64,000 bases of DNA from positions 248,001 to 312,000 of the forward strand of contig BDIU01000047.1 of assembly GCA_002118135.1 (NCBI GenBank), given 5' to 3'. Below the pieces are notes generated by a model. That model had not been told where the DNA came from. It searched no databases and saw only the letters and a program-made list of their open reading frames with translations. Position 1 is the stretch's first letter; each line of letters opens with the position of its first letter. The stretch is from Trebouxia sp. TZW2008. Its lineage: Eukaryota; Chlorophyta; Trebouxiophyceae; Trebouxiales; Trebouxiaceae. Of the stretch, positions 11,205 to 23,245 are shown piece by piece. The translations under genes were made by a program, and so were the position numbers.

Positions 11205-14200
11205 ATGCTACGCGTGAACAGCAGCAACGTGCTTGTCGTGCCTCCTTGGGAGTGTGCTTGGCTGTCTGACGAGCAGCTGCAGCTTCAAAACGGGTCTGGG
11301 TGCATCTGCTTCGACGTCAAAGGTGAGAAGACATATAACGTCGCTACGCCACTGACTGCCAGACCGACGTTCCACGTCAGAGCTGATGCAGGCGAAAACG
11401 ACGCGACCGTCATACTCAAGAGTACACCTGGGTCAAAAAGGTGGCAGCACCTGGTGCACGACAATCAAGCAGTAGCTCACTTGGGCAATCTGCACACTGA
11501 TAGCAACTATACCATCATCTTGGGGAGTCACAGGAATAGCTGCCTGAAGTTTGAGAAGAATCTGCAGCCTTGCCACCAGGTACTTGCAAGGTTCAACCCT
11601 GAGACTGTGGCTCTCAGCAAGATAGGTCAAGCACTGCAAGGAGGATCCTGCCTTGCACTGGTGTACACACGTTCAAGCAGCGCTTGCTGCAGACTGTATA
11701 TTGTCTATTTTGCTTGACAAGTGTGCTTGACTTTGACACGCGCCATGCAGGCTGTGAATGTCCCTGGTTCAAAGCTTGAAGGTGAGGGGTTTACTCGATT
11801 TTGGATCAGCTATAGTCAGGGGACCATCACAGTGGGCCTTGGAGAGCCTGGGCCAAGCAGCCCTCACTACAGCTGGACTGACCCACAGCCAATCCCTGAT
11901 CTTAAGCACATTGGCCTTAGCACTTGGGACAAGCATGTGGGCTACAAATGCATTCAGATGCAGCCTGCAGTCAATTTGCAGCCACCACCATCACAGCAGC
12001 AATCACAAGTCTCACCTGAACTGGGAGCACAGCCACTGAAGGCTCTATGCAGGCAGAATATTGAGCAGCATCTTCGGCCTAGGAATGTGTGCAGCATACT
12101 GCATGGTGTTGAGGTTCTAGCACCAGCTCTGGATGAGTTGCGGGAGCCACTGATGGACTGTCTAGCTGACAACCTTGAGGATGTCCTGAGACTGGATCAA
12201 ACTGGTTTCTGCCAGCTGCCATGCAATTGCTTGATCACTCTTTTGCAGCGCCCAGGCCTGGTAAGCACTGTTGCCCTTCTTCACACGCCATGGCACGGGG
12301 CACAAAGACAGCATTGTGGCATGCTTTGGACAGATGTACTCATGGTATGCCCACAATTTCACACACGTGCTGCAGTTCAGTGGTTCTGAATCTTATTGGC
12401 TGCTATATGTGAATGGTGTGCTGTACATCTTTGACCACATGCACATCCTGCAACATTGCGTGCTCTGGACAAGTTTCCTGCATTGTCTTATGCACGTATC
12501 GCCATACAGACCTGCGTCGCAGTAACCTAAAATCAAGTAGCCGCCAAAGATTGCGAGCTTGCCTGCTGTCTTACACATGGCTTGCTGTAGTTCTTTGAGC
12601 ATGCGCTATCTTGCAGGCGTGCTCAGAAGGCAGCCTGTTCAGAGCCTGCATGGTCTGGGGTGACATCTCTCAAGGGCCCCTCTGTGAAGTGGAGCAAGTG
12701 CTGCCGTTCATACGCTTCCCTATGATGACTCAGCAAGAACTACTGGTCAGTGAAGGACTTGTTGCATGTAATAAACTAGTCTGCTTCCAGCAGGTAGCTT
12801 GTTATCACACTGCGTTTTTCTGTGAGCACAGCTGCTGCAGACAGCATGCCAGTGAATGGACTAGACTGTTACATTTGAGCAACAGCTGTCACTTTGTTGT
12901 CCGCCGCTTCCGCTGGAGGAAATGTTCCAAAAGCTGCTGGCAACAAAGAGAAAGCTGTTGCCCAAAGGTGACGGTCCAGTCCTTTCACAACAATGCTGTT
13001 ATTGACGGCTGTATGTACCAAGAGAACACCCCAGCAGTGCAACCTGCGCGCTACCTTTCTGTGGTCAGACTGCAACCATTACGTCTGCCGCATCCTCAGC
13101 GTCCTGCTGCGTAATTGAGCAGCTTTGTGTGTATCATTGCTGCTCTGTCTTGACCAGCATGCCGGCTCCGGTGACAGTGCACATGCTGCTATAGCATATG
13201 GTGCACGCAAATGATTCGGTTTTTGGCTTCAGCATGCTAACTCCGGTAGCAGTGCACGTGCTGCTGTGGTGTAAGCGATACCCAAAGGATTTGTTTGCTG
13301 GCTCCAAGCGTGTAGCTTTGCAGGTGGTCTGTCAGCATCCACTGGCGGCTCAAAGTTCACAGCTGCAATACCTTATAGCTGAGGCTGTGGCTGCGCATCA
13401 GGAGTCCTCAGACCTCAGCCCACGATCACAGGTGAATTGCATCAGCATTTGCAAAGCTTTCGTTCACCAGGGTTGTCTTTCACGTCGTTAGCTCTGTGCC
13501 ATGATGCATGTGCTCCTCAGCATCACCGTTGAGCATGACCATTGATTATTCTGAGGTGATTGCTCTCAATGCTTGCTGCTTCGAAGTAAGAGAGCACTCA
13601 ATGTCAACAGCATGCATCCCGCTTGAGCATCTTTGTATTGACACTGCGACTGACTCCACTTGTGTGTTGCTCTTCAGGTGCAGCTGCATATGGGACCTGT
13701 TTCTGTAGAGGCCAAGCGGCATATTCATGCCATGAATCTTGGGTCAAAGAGCAACTCACACAGATTTGAGCGGCGGCACCCCTCAGCATGCCATGAGCTC
13801 ATGTACATGTGTGATGGCGATGAGCATGGCGTGTGCCGTTTCATTGGCACGAGTTGTGGCACTCAAGAATGGGTGAATCCTGTGCTGTCTGGACAAATCA
13901 AGGTAACCAGATGTTGTAAATGGCGATGCTCTTCATATAGCAAGACGTGGGTGTAATCAAGTGCTCTGGCACTGACATGAGCACCAGCTGCATATCTGCT
14001 TTGTTGTGATGTAATGTAATGTGACGTAATGAAATTGACACAGCCACATAAGAGAAGCAAAATCGAAGTCCTTCAGGACGACCTGGTCTGGTTGCATTGA
14101 CACTGCATGACTGGGTCTTGCTGCAGATTACAGCCAGCAGTCCAGTTTGTCGCAGCACAGACCCAAAGGCTCTTGTCAGCGGCAACTTTGTGCGTATGAA

Positions 14201-14862
14201 CTTTGCCGGGCCCAGTTGTGTGAATGGCAAGGCGCAGACCTGGTGGCAGGTTGACTTGGGGCAGCGGCATTGCCTGACCTGCAATTACTACACCCTGCGC
14301 CAGGATGGCTCACAAGAGTTCTTACGCCACTGGGTCATGCAGGTCAGTGCTTGTTGCAATGCTTGAAACGCCCTGACTGGCTGTCTTTGCTGCACAATGT
14401 CAGGGTGTCATACAAAGCAGATGGGCAGCGCGTCTCTGTGCCGCACAACGTAAGGGTATCATGCAAAGCAGAGTACAGGCAGTGCATCTCCTGTTGTCTT
14501 ACAAGGCAAATCTGTGCCTAGATGTGCTGCAAGCTTTCATGTAGACCTGCTGCAGACATCACTTTTCTGGAAGGTTTTTTGTTGCTGCATTGAGGCCTGG
14601 TCTTGCAATGCAGGCTTCAAATGATGGGAAGGAATGGGTTATTTTGAGGTCTCACGTCAGTGACAACACTCTCAGCTTGCCTGGCCAGTATGCATCATGG
14701 CCTGTGACAGGGCATGCAGCTCTGTTTCCTTATCAGATGTTCAGGCTGCTCCTGACTGGACAGAACTCCTGTCGGCGCAACAATATGTGTCTCAGCTATG
14801 TGGAGTTTTACGGGTACTTTCTGATGCGTGACAATTCAGATCACACAGTCTCCTCAGAATAG
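11205..14862 (+). CDS. FAMT-BACK-F5/8C protein, At2g30600-like but without a BTB domain
   Basis: Seven exons, all phase 0: 11205-11579, 11751-12260, 12617-12745, 13324-13431, 13678-13902, 14127-14342 and 14614-14862, giving 603 residues. Residues 1-~260 form a farnesoic-acid-methyltransferase-like (FAMT) fold (FWISYSQGTITVG, IGLSTWDKHVGY). Residues ~290-380 form a BACK domain (NIEQHLRPRNVCSIL, LPFIRFPMMTQQELL). Residues ~380-603 form a discoidin-like F5/8C domain (CDGDEHGVCRFIGTS, WVNPVLSG, STDPKAL, WWQVDLGQ, CNYYTLRQDGS, GQYASWPVTG, YVEFYGYF). The order matches Arabidopsis At2g30600, a BTB/POZ protein of ~800 residues. Here only about 30 residues separate FAMT and BACK, so the BTB folds are missing and a Cullin-3 adaptor role is doubtful. 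The join 12745/13324 aligns gaplessly with the plant protein. Confidence 0.9.
14391..14471. repeat. 50-bp imperfect tandem duplication in intron
   Basis: Two copies with a 50-bp period share GCACAA.GT.AGGGT.TCAT.CAAAGCAG. They lie inside the intron between exons 6 and 7 of the FAMT/BACK gene. Confidence 0.75.
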
Positions 14863-14869
14863 AAGTGTC

Positions 14870-15775
14870 AGTGATCTGGGGTGCTCAGTGACTTTGTGAA
14901 GCAGCTTTGCTTGTACTTGCATTCAGCACTGTTGACTCAAACTACTGCAGGTGTGTCGCTTGAGCGTTTGATGTTTGATTTGAGTGCACTTGTAGGTCTT
15001 CCTCTTTATGATGTTACTGTGTATGTCATTGAACTCATTTGATCATGATTTGATTGTGCATTTAGAGGTGTGACGACCGCTTGCGTGAGAACAGATGCCT
15101 GGGTGTTGACAGGGGACTTACCGACATGCATGATGTCAGCATTGGGTGCTGGCAGGTCCCTCCCCTTGCTGCGAGCATGACTTGTTATGTTGATGCTTGT
15201 GATGCAAGCTGGGGCATGCTTACCTGCAGAGCTTGCTGACGGTTCACTTGAACATCGTATCGCTGTACATGTCTTCAGGCCTTGGTCTAGACCTGAAGAC
15301 CTGCCTTTGAGCTTCAAAAGGTCACTCCACTATCAGCATAGAAGCTACATGTAGAGAAGCATATTGGCTTTTGATGTACATGAGGTACAGTAGCAAGTGT
15401 GCTGTTAAGTTCTCGTGCAGTCAAACACTGCGCAATGTACAGGCTGAAGTGAGGACTGCCAGCTGGACAGGACACTCTGTGGCTGTTTTCCTGATTTCCT
15501 GGTTGACTGATGAATTATGACAAAGCTCATGGCTTACGAAGCTGGTCTTCCTGGGAATGACCAAGGAGCTCTGCAGAGCTGGTGTGCAGAAGCGCAGAAG
15601 CCTGTGATTGATGCCGTACAAGCATAAACCAAGGTGCCAGGGTCACGGTGTGTATTGAGGACACCATCGTCTCAGACTTGGACCGATTGCCTGTGACAAA
15701 GAAGACTGTCCCGCGCAGTCTACCAGCAACAGCATTTCCCGCGTTAACTGCAGTGCTGCTCTTGCAGCGCTTCAT
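14870..15775 (-). CDS. Possible small gene, structure unresolved
   Basis: A plausible first exon begins at 15775 (MKRCKSSTAVNAGNAV, then GRLRGTVFFVTGNRSK) and could end at a GTGTCC donor. Downstream on the same strand are short stretches with good splice signals, for example one ending before GTAAGC near 15223 (RYDVQVNRQQALQ) and one ending before GTAAGT near 15119 (GRDLPAPNADIMHV). Their phases could not be reconciled into one protein. The VTGN stretch recalls the start of nucleotide-pyrophosphatase-type proteins, but nothing else supports that. It may be a short gene, a noncoding transcript or chance. Confidence 0.25.
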
Positions 15776-16215
15776 TGAACGACTGCCGAGTCGGGCCTTA
15801 AGCTTGAGGCCGCTTCTCGTCTAAGGGCGGGCTGTGCCATGATGGCGGTGTGCACATACAGCTGAGCGGGTGGCGATTTTGTTGAACCGCAACACGTATT
15901 GCCGTCTTTTGAGTTGCCGCGGTGCACTGCCTTCGCGTACTGCTAGCAAGTGTCCAATTGTCAGGACCTCGGCTCAATGTTCTGCCAGAGTCACCTGGTG
16001 CCTGCCACCGTGCAGCTTGAGACGTTTTTCACCCTTTGACCAGTGCTAGGTAGACTAGCGCTCGTGCTTGCCCTCGCGCATCCGGGTCCTCTGATGACTT
16101 CTGCTCTCACAGAGATTACAATGATGCATATAGCAAATCTGTATCAGGACCTTGCATGTCTGCTGCAGCCGACGTCTGAGGATGAGTGACCCTGAACTGG
16201 AGACTTGATGTTCAG
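15776..16215. promoter_or_regulatory. Promoter and unresolved first exon of KH gene copy 1
   Basis: This 440-bp stretch lies upstream of the first clear coding exon of KH copy 1. It has more CG than the exons. Several ATGs occur at 16130-16185, one with a frame-compatible donor but an intron of only 39 bp. The start exon could therefore not be fixed. Confidence 0.4.
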
Positions 16216-19200
16216 GAGACAGACAGTCAAGACTCCCCTCTTAAGCAGTTCTCGCCAAGGCAGCTACAGATCTGTCATTCAGCGCCAAGCAGCAGTGCTC
16301 CTCAATTAACCGTCCAGCGCAACACAGGCACAGACACATCCACAGCACTAGCATTCAACACACCGCAGGCCCAACAGCTCAGGCTTGGAGCAGCATCAGT
16401 GTTAGCACAAGCAACTGCATCTTTCATTGCCACAGCGCACTCCACTGCAACCCCCAAAGAGGTACACACAGGTCTGAGATTGATATATACAGCTTGCTTC
16501 TGTCACAAGCTTGTGCACCCTGAGGTGTTACCATACTTTATGGACTGTATGGGCTTGCTGGTAAAAAGCCGTCTGGCCTGATGCAGGTCAGCAAGACAAA
16601 TTCAAACCCTATCTGATGAGCAGCACCACAGATGGAACAGCCAGTACAAGTGGCAGTAGCAAATGGCTTCAGCCCAGCGGTGAGTAAGCTCATCAATCCT
16701 TGAAGAGAAAAAAGAACAGTCTCGTTAGTCGTCATAGCAGGAGCCTTTGTCTAAAGAGGCAGCATGGGACCAATGCTTGCCATGATGACTGCTTGGTACA
16801 GACTAGTTGCTGAAGGGACATGTGACAGCAAACAAAACTGACCCTGCAGGCATCAGTTTGCCACAGGCTTGACTCTCAGGATCTGCATGCACAACAGTGT
16901 CCAGACTGATATGCACATAACGACTGTGTCGTGTTGCACCGCAAGCAGAAGCTGTCGTGTCGCAGGACAATGCTGACTGGGTGGCTTGGTGAATGCAGGT
17001 CCTCGTATATCAGGAGAAGGAGTTGAAGATGAGGAGCAAGGCATCATAGAGGTCACACCTACGCCCAATGGGTACGAGCAATACGTTTATGACATCCAGA
17101 ACATGCGTGTACGTGCATGTAACAAGCAGTCACCATTGGCCTATCCTTCTGCACCTGCCACATCCAGCTCTTGTCTGCTGCCTCCACAAAATAGTTTGGC
17201 CTGCAGCAACTGCCAAATTGTTGCTCTGCGTCACCAACAGAGCATTGTCTGCTGGTATGACACCTTTGAGCAGACAAATTTTGATGCTGCAGGGGTGCAA
17301 TGCTTCGCATTACTCTGTTGGCTGCTGGCTTTGTCATAGGTAATCCTTCAGCTTTCAGCACTGGTCTGCCAGACATTGTCAGATGGGCCAGTCTTTGCTT
17401 GTTGGCTCATGCAGCAATGGCTTGATGTATCTGCAGGTCCAAATGGCATCTGTGTAAGACAAATATGCAAACAGACCAAGGCAGACATTAGGAGCTGGAC
17501 TGATCAACAAAGCTTGATGTCAAATCCCAAAAGCATGCAAAGATCCTGCAGGAACTTCCTCATTCAGGTGCACTCATGTCATGCTCCTGCTTCACTTGCT
17601 GCATGCAGTCAGCCTTCTGCTGACATGTCAATCAGCCTGACTGATTTGCTTGCCGCTGGCAGGCACCTCACAGTTGCTCTTGAGTCGGCTTTGTTTGTGC
17701 TGAGATCATTGAAGTGAGCTGTTGCAGAAAAGGTGTTCTTCTCTGTGTTGTACTGTGTTGTACATGGTGTAACAACGCTCATGCTGTGACCTACAGGGTG
17801 CCAAGAAGGCAGTAGTGCAGGCGCTGCACATCATGTGTGACGCTGTAGACCGCTACAAGGAGCTCTGTGAGGGTCAGTTCTCCGGTGAGCTTGCCTGGCT
17901 CCTGTGTATGCTGATGTGTCAAACACACTGTTGAGTACCGTGTAATTTTGCTGTGTAGTCCTCTGTAGCTTTGCTGTGGACTGTACTGCCAGTACAGCCG
18001 CAGCTACCCTGTGTGCTGCCAGAACGACTGTCTGAGATTTACTCCTTCACCTGCCTGCTCATGCCAAACACTGTCTTTTCAGCAAGTTAGACTCATTCTG
18101 GCATCTGCTGTGTACAGGCCAGCATGTGTTTGGGACACAGCAGCTTCATGATATAGACTTCTTCTACCGGCCTCCACCACGCAACCTTGTCCCGCATGCA
18201 GCGGCCTTGCAGGATGAGCACATAAGGTAGGCGCATCATGAGTGCAGCAGGACTGCAGCATGGCGGCATGACACTACGCCTGATCACTTGGTGTGTCAAC
18301 AACATTCTGTCCTGCCCTGAACACCATGCTTGGCAAGCAAGGCATTGTTTTGCCTCTGTCATGGCAATTCATGCAGTAAACATGTGCTTTTGCTCCTGCC
18401 ACAAGACTAAAATTTGCAGCTGGTCAAAGAAATGAACCAGCTTTGCATGTACAGGACAGCAATGCCATCTGCAAGTGAGGGCAAGACAGCTGAAGCATCA
18501 AGCATTTTTGCCCAAGTGAAGCAGACTATTGCAGCACAGCGGCGGGCATGCCGCCAAGATGCTGCCAGTTCACCCTTTGCACGGCCGCTGTCCAAGCTTG
18601 AGCAAGCAGACCTGTCGCTGGCAGAGGTCAGCACTGTTGACAACAACACGTGTGCCTGCAACCTGGAAAAGGAGATGACTGATGTGATGTGCATGTGCAT
18701 GGATGCCTTTCCGTGCTGTAAGTCTTGTCTGTGCATGCATGGGGCCCAGACCAAGACTTGAAATGCAGCCAGATATGTGAGGTTGCACGAGCCAGCATAG
18801 CATGAGTCGGCTGGAGGTAGCAAGTGTTATGTACTGCCTGTCCCTGAGCTAGTGGGCACGTTATATGCAGGCACTTGCATCAAAGCAGCAGGCCAAGGAG
18901 CACTCCCGACCTGCATCACATTCACCAGACCGTGTGCCCATGATCAAACATGACCAGGTTCAGTCTCAGCAGCTCAGTGCAAGATCTGTGCCAGGTACAG
19001 CAGCTGCCAGCGTACACAAGCACAAGTCTGTTTCACAACCGCCATCTGGAAATGCAGTACGCATGCCTCAGCTGGCCCATCAGCCCCTCAACATAATGGG
19101 CTCAGAGCTGACATCAAGGGCAACATCAGCCCCTAGCTTACAGCATGCAAGCCCAGCAGGAAAGAGAGCATTCTTTGAAACTGCACAGCGCCAGCCATGC

Positions 19201-20001
19201 ACCAACACTTCAGACTGTACGGTAAATGGTGGTGCAATCAGCAACAAGCCTGATCAAACTTTGCACCACAGGCAAACTGAGCAAGCAAGACTTGTGCAAT
19301 TGGCTGCTCAAGCCAAGCTGCACCAGGAAATGCAACAGCGCAGTCAAAACCCAATCAAGAAGAATGCTGACAGTATGCAAGCTCAAGTCAGCTACACAAG
19401 TGCCCAGCATGCGGTGCCAAGCTGGTGCAGCATGAATGCCTCACAGCACCCTTTAGTCCAAAGGTCCCTTCGACAGTACATTGCATCAGGCTCCTGCCTA
19501 GATACAGTTCCAAGCACGTATGGCACTATGCAAAGCAACATTGGTCAAGGAGATACTCAGCAAACCCACCGCCCTTTGACACATGCTCAGCAGCTCCAGA
19601 TGCTGACCCACAATCTTCAGCAGCAGGCACACCAGCGCTATACAAGCACTGACATGCGATCAGCCCATAATGGCAGCCTTCAAAGTAACGCAAAAGGAAA
19701 CAGATCAGACTTGCTGATGCAAGCTGCTCGACAAGGGGCGCTGAGTGCTGCTCAAGGCCAAACGCTGTGGACAACCCCAGCACAGCATCCCATGCAGCAC
19801 GGGACGTCAGGCATCATTGCAATGCAGCCAGACCTTGCCCCAGGCTGGCACAATGTTGCCTGGCAGCAACCCGCTGTGCAAATATCGCACTCATCAATGC
19901 CTATGCCAGGTCAGTCACTGTGCCTTGATCACTGGAGTGAGGTGGGCTCTCAAAGAGCCTTGTGTCATAGATCTGCTCAAAGTTGCTGTCACCTAACATG
20001 A
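16216..20001 (+). CDS. KH-domain RNA-binding protein, copy 1 (5' exon and 3' end unresolved)
   Basis: Exons supported in phase: 16216-16461, 16592-16679, 16999-17071, 17293-17339, 17437-17567, 17797-17884, 18118-18226, 18455-18626 and 18871-19909. The coding frame then either splices (GTCAGT donor at 19910) or reads to a stop at 20001. The KH core spans exons 4-6: ITLLAAGFVIG, the GxxG loop GPNG, then KQTKADIRSW, AKKAVVQALHIM, DAVDRYKELCEG. A conserved tail follows (IDFFYRPPPRNLVPHAAAL), then ~400 Gln/Ser/His-rich low-complexity residues. KH folds bind single-stranded RNA, so an RNA-regulatory role is likely. The second exon uses the distal of two acceptors 5 bp apart (CAGGTCAG), since the proximal one gives a stop. 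It is a paralogue of the gene at 25053-29969. Confidence 0.8.
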
Positions 20002-21359
20002 TGTTGTTGGCCTACCAGTAAAGCCAATTTATTTTCTGATTGAGCGGTTCGAGCTGCAGGGCATGGACTTTTGCCAAGAGGCAGCTAAGCACAACTGTGC
20101 CATGGTCACTCTCATCTGTACATGAAATATGGCAGCAGACACAACAGCTTGCGACCCAGACAAATGACTAGCTAGTCATAGGGAGTGCAACGTCTCTGCA
20201 AAGCTTCCAGCATGGGGTGGCCTGATATTGGAACTGATAGCTATAGCCTTCACAGCAAGCTTGAATGCAGTGCCCGGACTTGCCCATGTACACCAAATCG
20301 ATTCATCAATCAGTCAAGTGCACAAACAACTTTGTGTGGGCGGTCGACTTGATCTCACTGTTCCTATGAAAGCACAAAATTATCGTATGCAGTTTGCCTG
20401 TGTGATGTATCATGCAATTGGCCAACATCAGCTCGAGATCTATTTGGCACAGTCCGCTTATATGAGCTGCAAAGCAATGCTGCCAGGGCAAGTAGCACGT
20501 TGCAGAAATCTGTCCAAAATGAATTTGTCTGCTGAATGCAGCGCAAAAGCTCCTGAGGCAGGTGTGTTGCATTACAATGCATGTAACAGCATCTGCCCTG
20601 ACTCTGAAAGTTGCCATGGACACTGCAACAGTGTTGCGACATACTCAATGCTGAGCACGCTGATCTCATATGAGGCCCTTCAGGCAACCCTAGTGAACAC
20701 ATGCCAGCTACCACTAGCCGGCCAGTGTGAACAAGCTGTTTGATCAGACGGCACTTTGAACAGGTGCTATGCTCACCAAAATTGCCAACCATAGTGTGAC
20801 CCAACCGCTAGACATGCTATAAGCAGGGTGCATCTGTCCCAAATTTACTTGCCAGGGTCCTGCTGCTCACCAAGAACAGCAGGCGTTAACCTTTCTCTGT
20901 GGCACATGTTTGCAATAGAGCAGCAAAACCCCCCAAGAAACCTGGATTACCATGCAAACTGTCAAGTCACGCCTTTATTCAGAAGTACAATGGCTAATAT
21001 GTAAGAGAGAGAGGGGGAGGTCATGAACACCATCACAGAACTAACCGCAACAAGGATATCAGCCACTTGATTAGTGGCTGACACTTTGGCTCCTGTTCAA
21101 TCAGGCGCTGTGCTGAGAGCCAAAACAGGAAAGAACAGGAGTGTGCGACACAAAGTCCTTTTTTATTCAGTGCAGCATGCAGGATGCCCAGCAGCAGCAT
21201 TCTCAGCAACATTCAGTTCCGCATAGGGCAATGATCTGAGGAAGAAAGAGCAGAAACATCCATTTTCAGAAAGAAAAGAACAAAACAAGCGGAGCTAAGG
21301 GCAAAAAGCAAGGCAAGAGTGGGTGTCTTGAGCAAAAGGTTTGGCCATGAATGGTACAG
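20002..21359. other. Convergent intergenic stretch
   Basis: This region lies between the 3' ends of KH copy 1 (plus) and the RRM gene (minus). Open frames at 20228-20743 (+) and 20364-20804 (-) overlap each other, are rich in Cys/Met/His, and have no domain or splice support. A short last exon of KH copy 1 near 20058 is possible. No repeat or RNA gene is seen. Confidence 0.5.
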
Positions 21360-23245
21360 TCAGTAGGGGCTGTGCCGATTGAGCCTTGTGTCCCTTGCAG
21401 AGCCATGGCTATGTGGACCAAATCTGAGACACGTCTCGCAAGCAGGCTGCTCTGCCTGCTGCAGGTCATGTAAGTTGGGAAAGATGTTGCTATAGTTGTG
21501 TACAGGGTTGCTTGCGGTCTCCATCATCTGTGACCACGTCTGGAGTCCTGCAGTGTGTAGCATGTGTGGTGCAGCAGCGAGCTCATCTGCCATGCTGACT
21601 GTGCCAAAGTTGGCATCATAGCATGTCATGCTTGGCTGGGACAGCATGGTTGGCTCAGCATGCAAGCAGGGAGTGCTGCGAGCAGCAGCATCGGCCAAAA
21701 CTGCAGCCTGTATGTAAGCAGGGGCGACTGCTGAGGTTGGGGTTGCAATTGCAGCTGGGTCCCAGGTTGGCAGATTTACAGCTGGCAATGGAGCATTGCT
21801 CTGGCTGCTGCCAGCAAGCAGAAGTGCAAGGGCAGCCTGGTTGCGGCTGAACAGTAGTTGCTGGAGGCTTCCAGGAGCTCCCATCAAGCTGTGCAAATCT
21901 GTCACATCTGGAAGCCCCTGCACAGCACGCATGATCCTGAGTACGCAGTGAAGTCGGGCTTGCGTTTGGCAACCACCAGGTTGCACATGGTTTGTAGCAG
22001 ATTGATGACCCTGACAGAAGTGACACGGCAGCACCAAGGCCTATGCATCAGTTCAGATTGGCAGCAGCATAACCAAACTTGCCATAGCATTGACCAGATG
22101 TTATCAGGAAGCGCAAACGTGCCAGACATCGACAAGCATGCTGGTCACAGTCTGTCCACATTGGAAGCACTCAGAAGGCTGCCTGTTCGACAAGCATGGC
22201 TTTACTGAAGCGCACAGAAAGAGTCTTGATTGCACAGACTCTAATTTGCTTACCTGCCATGGCTGAAGGGGGCCAGGGGGGGAGCTGGGGGCAGACCATA
22301 CAGTGGTAGCAGCGATGGGGGGCTGCAGGGGGGTCACACCATTGTGATCTGGGCACACGCTGTACAAGCCTGGCTGTTGAGGCTGGATGTCAATAGGTAC
22401 TGTGGCTTGGCGGGGAGGAGAAGTAGACTGCTGCCCAAAGCGATGGTGCACGGGCCTGTCTGCAGTTGAGGCAATGGAGCTGACCTGGTGACCGTTGATC
22501 TTCCTGTTGCTCTGTGACACTGCAGCATTAGCAGCCTGCAGAGGACACAGAATTCTCTTTGCATGAACAGACTTTACAATGTACCACTGAGCCAGTGAGT
22601 ATCACACAGCACAGCAGAGCTACAAATAGTGTGCAACAGCAACAACAGCTGCTGCTGCTTTGACCAGCCTGTCAAATGCATCTCAAGGCATGCGCCAGAG
22701 TATACACAGTCAAAGATTGCCGGATTGGCAGAAACCAGGAGGAGGTTGAGGGATACCTTGCGTGTGCTGAATGTTACAAAACAAAATGCCTGACGCTGGC
22801 TTGTTACAGGATGTTTTGGAAAGTATACATCTACAACCTGCAGCCACAGTGCATGTTGAAACGAGTGGAGCAGCTATGGCAGAATGTGCATGCACAGGCT
22901 TTGCCATCGACGAAGCGTGAGCAATCAATACTTTACAAGCTGTAGTAGTCAGCATTCAAGGCTTGCCTTGCCGTAATGGTTGAAATGGTTTTTGATCATG
23001 GTCTGGGACAGTGCATTTGGGATGCCACCGACATAGATGCGAGGTCCCACACCCTTTGCTGCTGGAGGCTCATTTTCTGCACTGATCACTGCAGGTGGAC
23101 TGTTGCTGCCTGCATGTCACAACTGGTTGCATGCTCATTTGTTGCCTTTGGCAGCAACAAGACTCAACCTTTTCAATAGAGCAGCCTGACCTGTACGAAC
23201 CAATAAGCTCTGCACGCCGCATGTCATCATGCTGTGGGGTTGCAT
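21360..23245 (-). CDS. Single-RRM RNA-binding protein
   Basis: Five exons join in phase: 23245-23191, 23088-22967, 22837-22757, 22535-22254 and 21917-21360, giving 365 residues. One RRM occupies residues ~35-110: RNP2 is IYVGGIPNA, RNP1 is QAFCFVTF, with NHFNHYGK/VVDVYFPKH between them. The remainder is Pro/Gln/Ser/Ala-rich and probably disordered. The RRM resembles the hnRNP A/Musashi type (VVDVYFPK), which suggests sequence-specific mRNA binding; the target is unknown. The intron after 22967 begins with GC (AAG/GCAAGC) and cuts the RRM exactly between YGK and VVDV; no GT lies within about 30 bp. The ATG is the one that keeps phase with exon 2, but an upstream exon is possible, so the first 18 residues are uncertain. 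Confidence 0.85.

Noticed and set aside
12886..12967. Coding-looking stretch (PLEEMFQKLLATKRKLLPK) followed by a GTGACG donor
   Set aside because: It would leave the next exon out of frame. Joining 12745 directly to 13324 gives a gapless match to the plant homologue, so this lies in an intron.
20046..20056. GGTTCGAGCTG, resembling a tRNA B box
   Set aside because: It does not match the GGTTCGANTCC consensus and no A box or cloverleaf can be drawn. No tRNA or rRNA gene was recognised in the window.
20228..20804. Open frames of 171 codons (+) and 146 codons (-)
   Set aside because: They overlap on opposite strands, have noncoding-like composition, no domain and no splice support.
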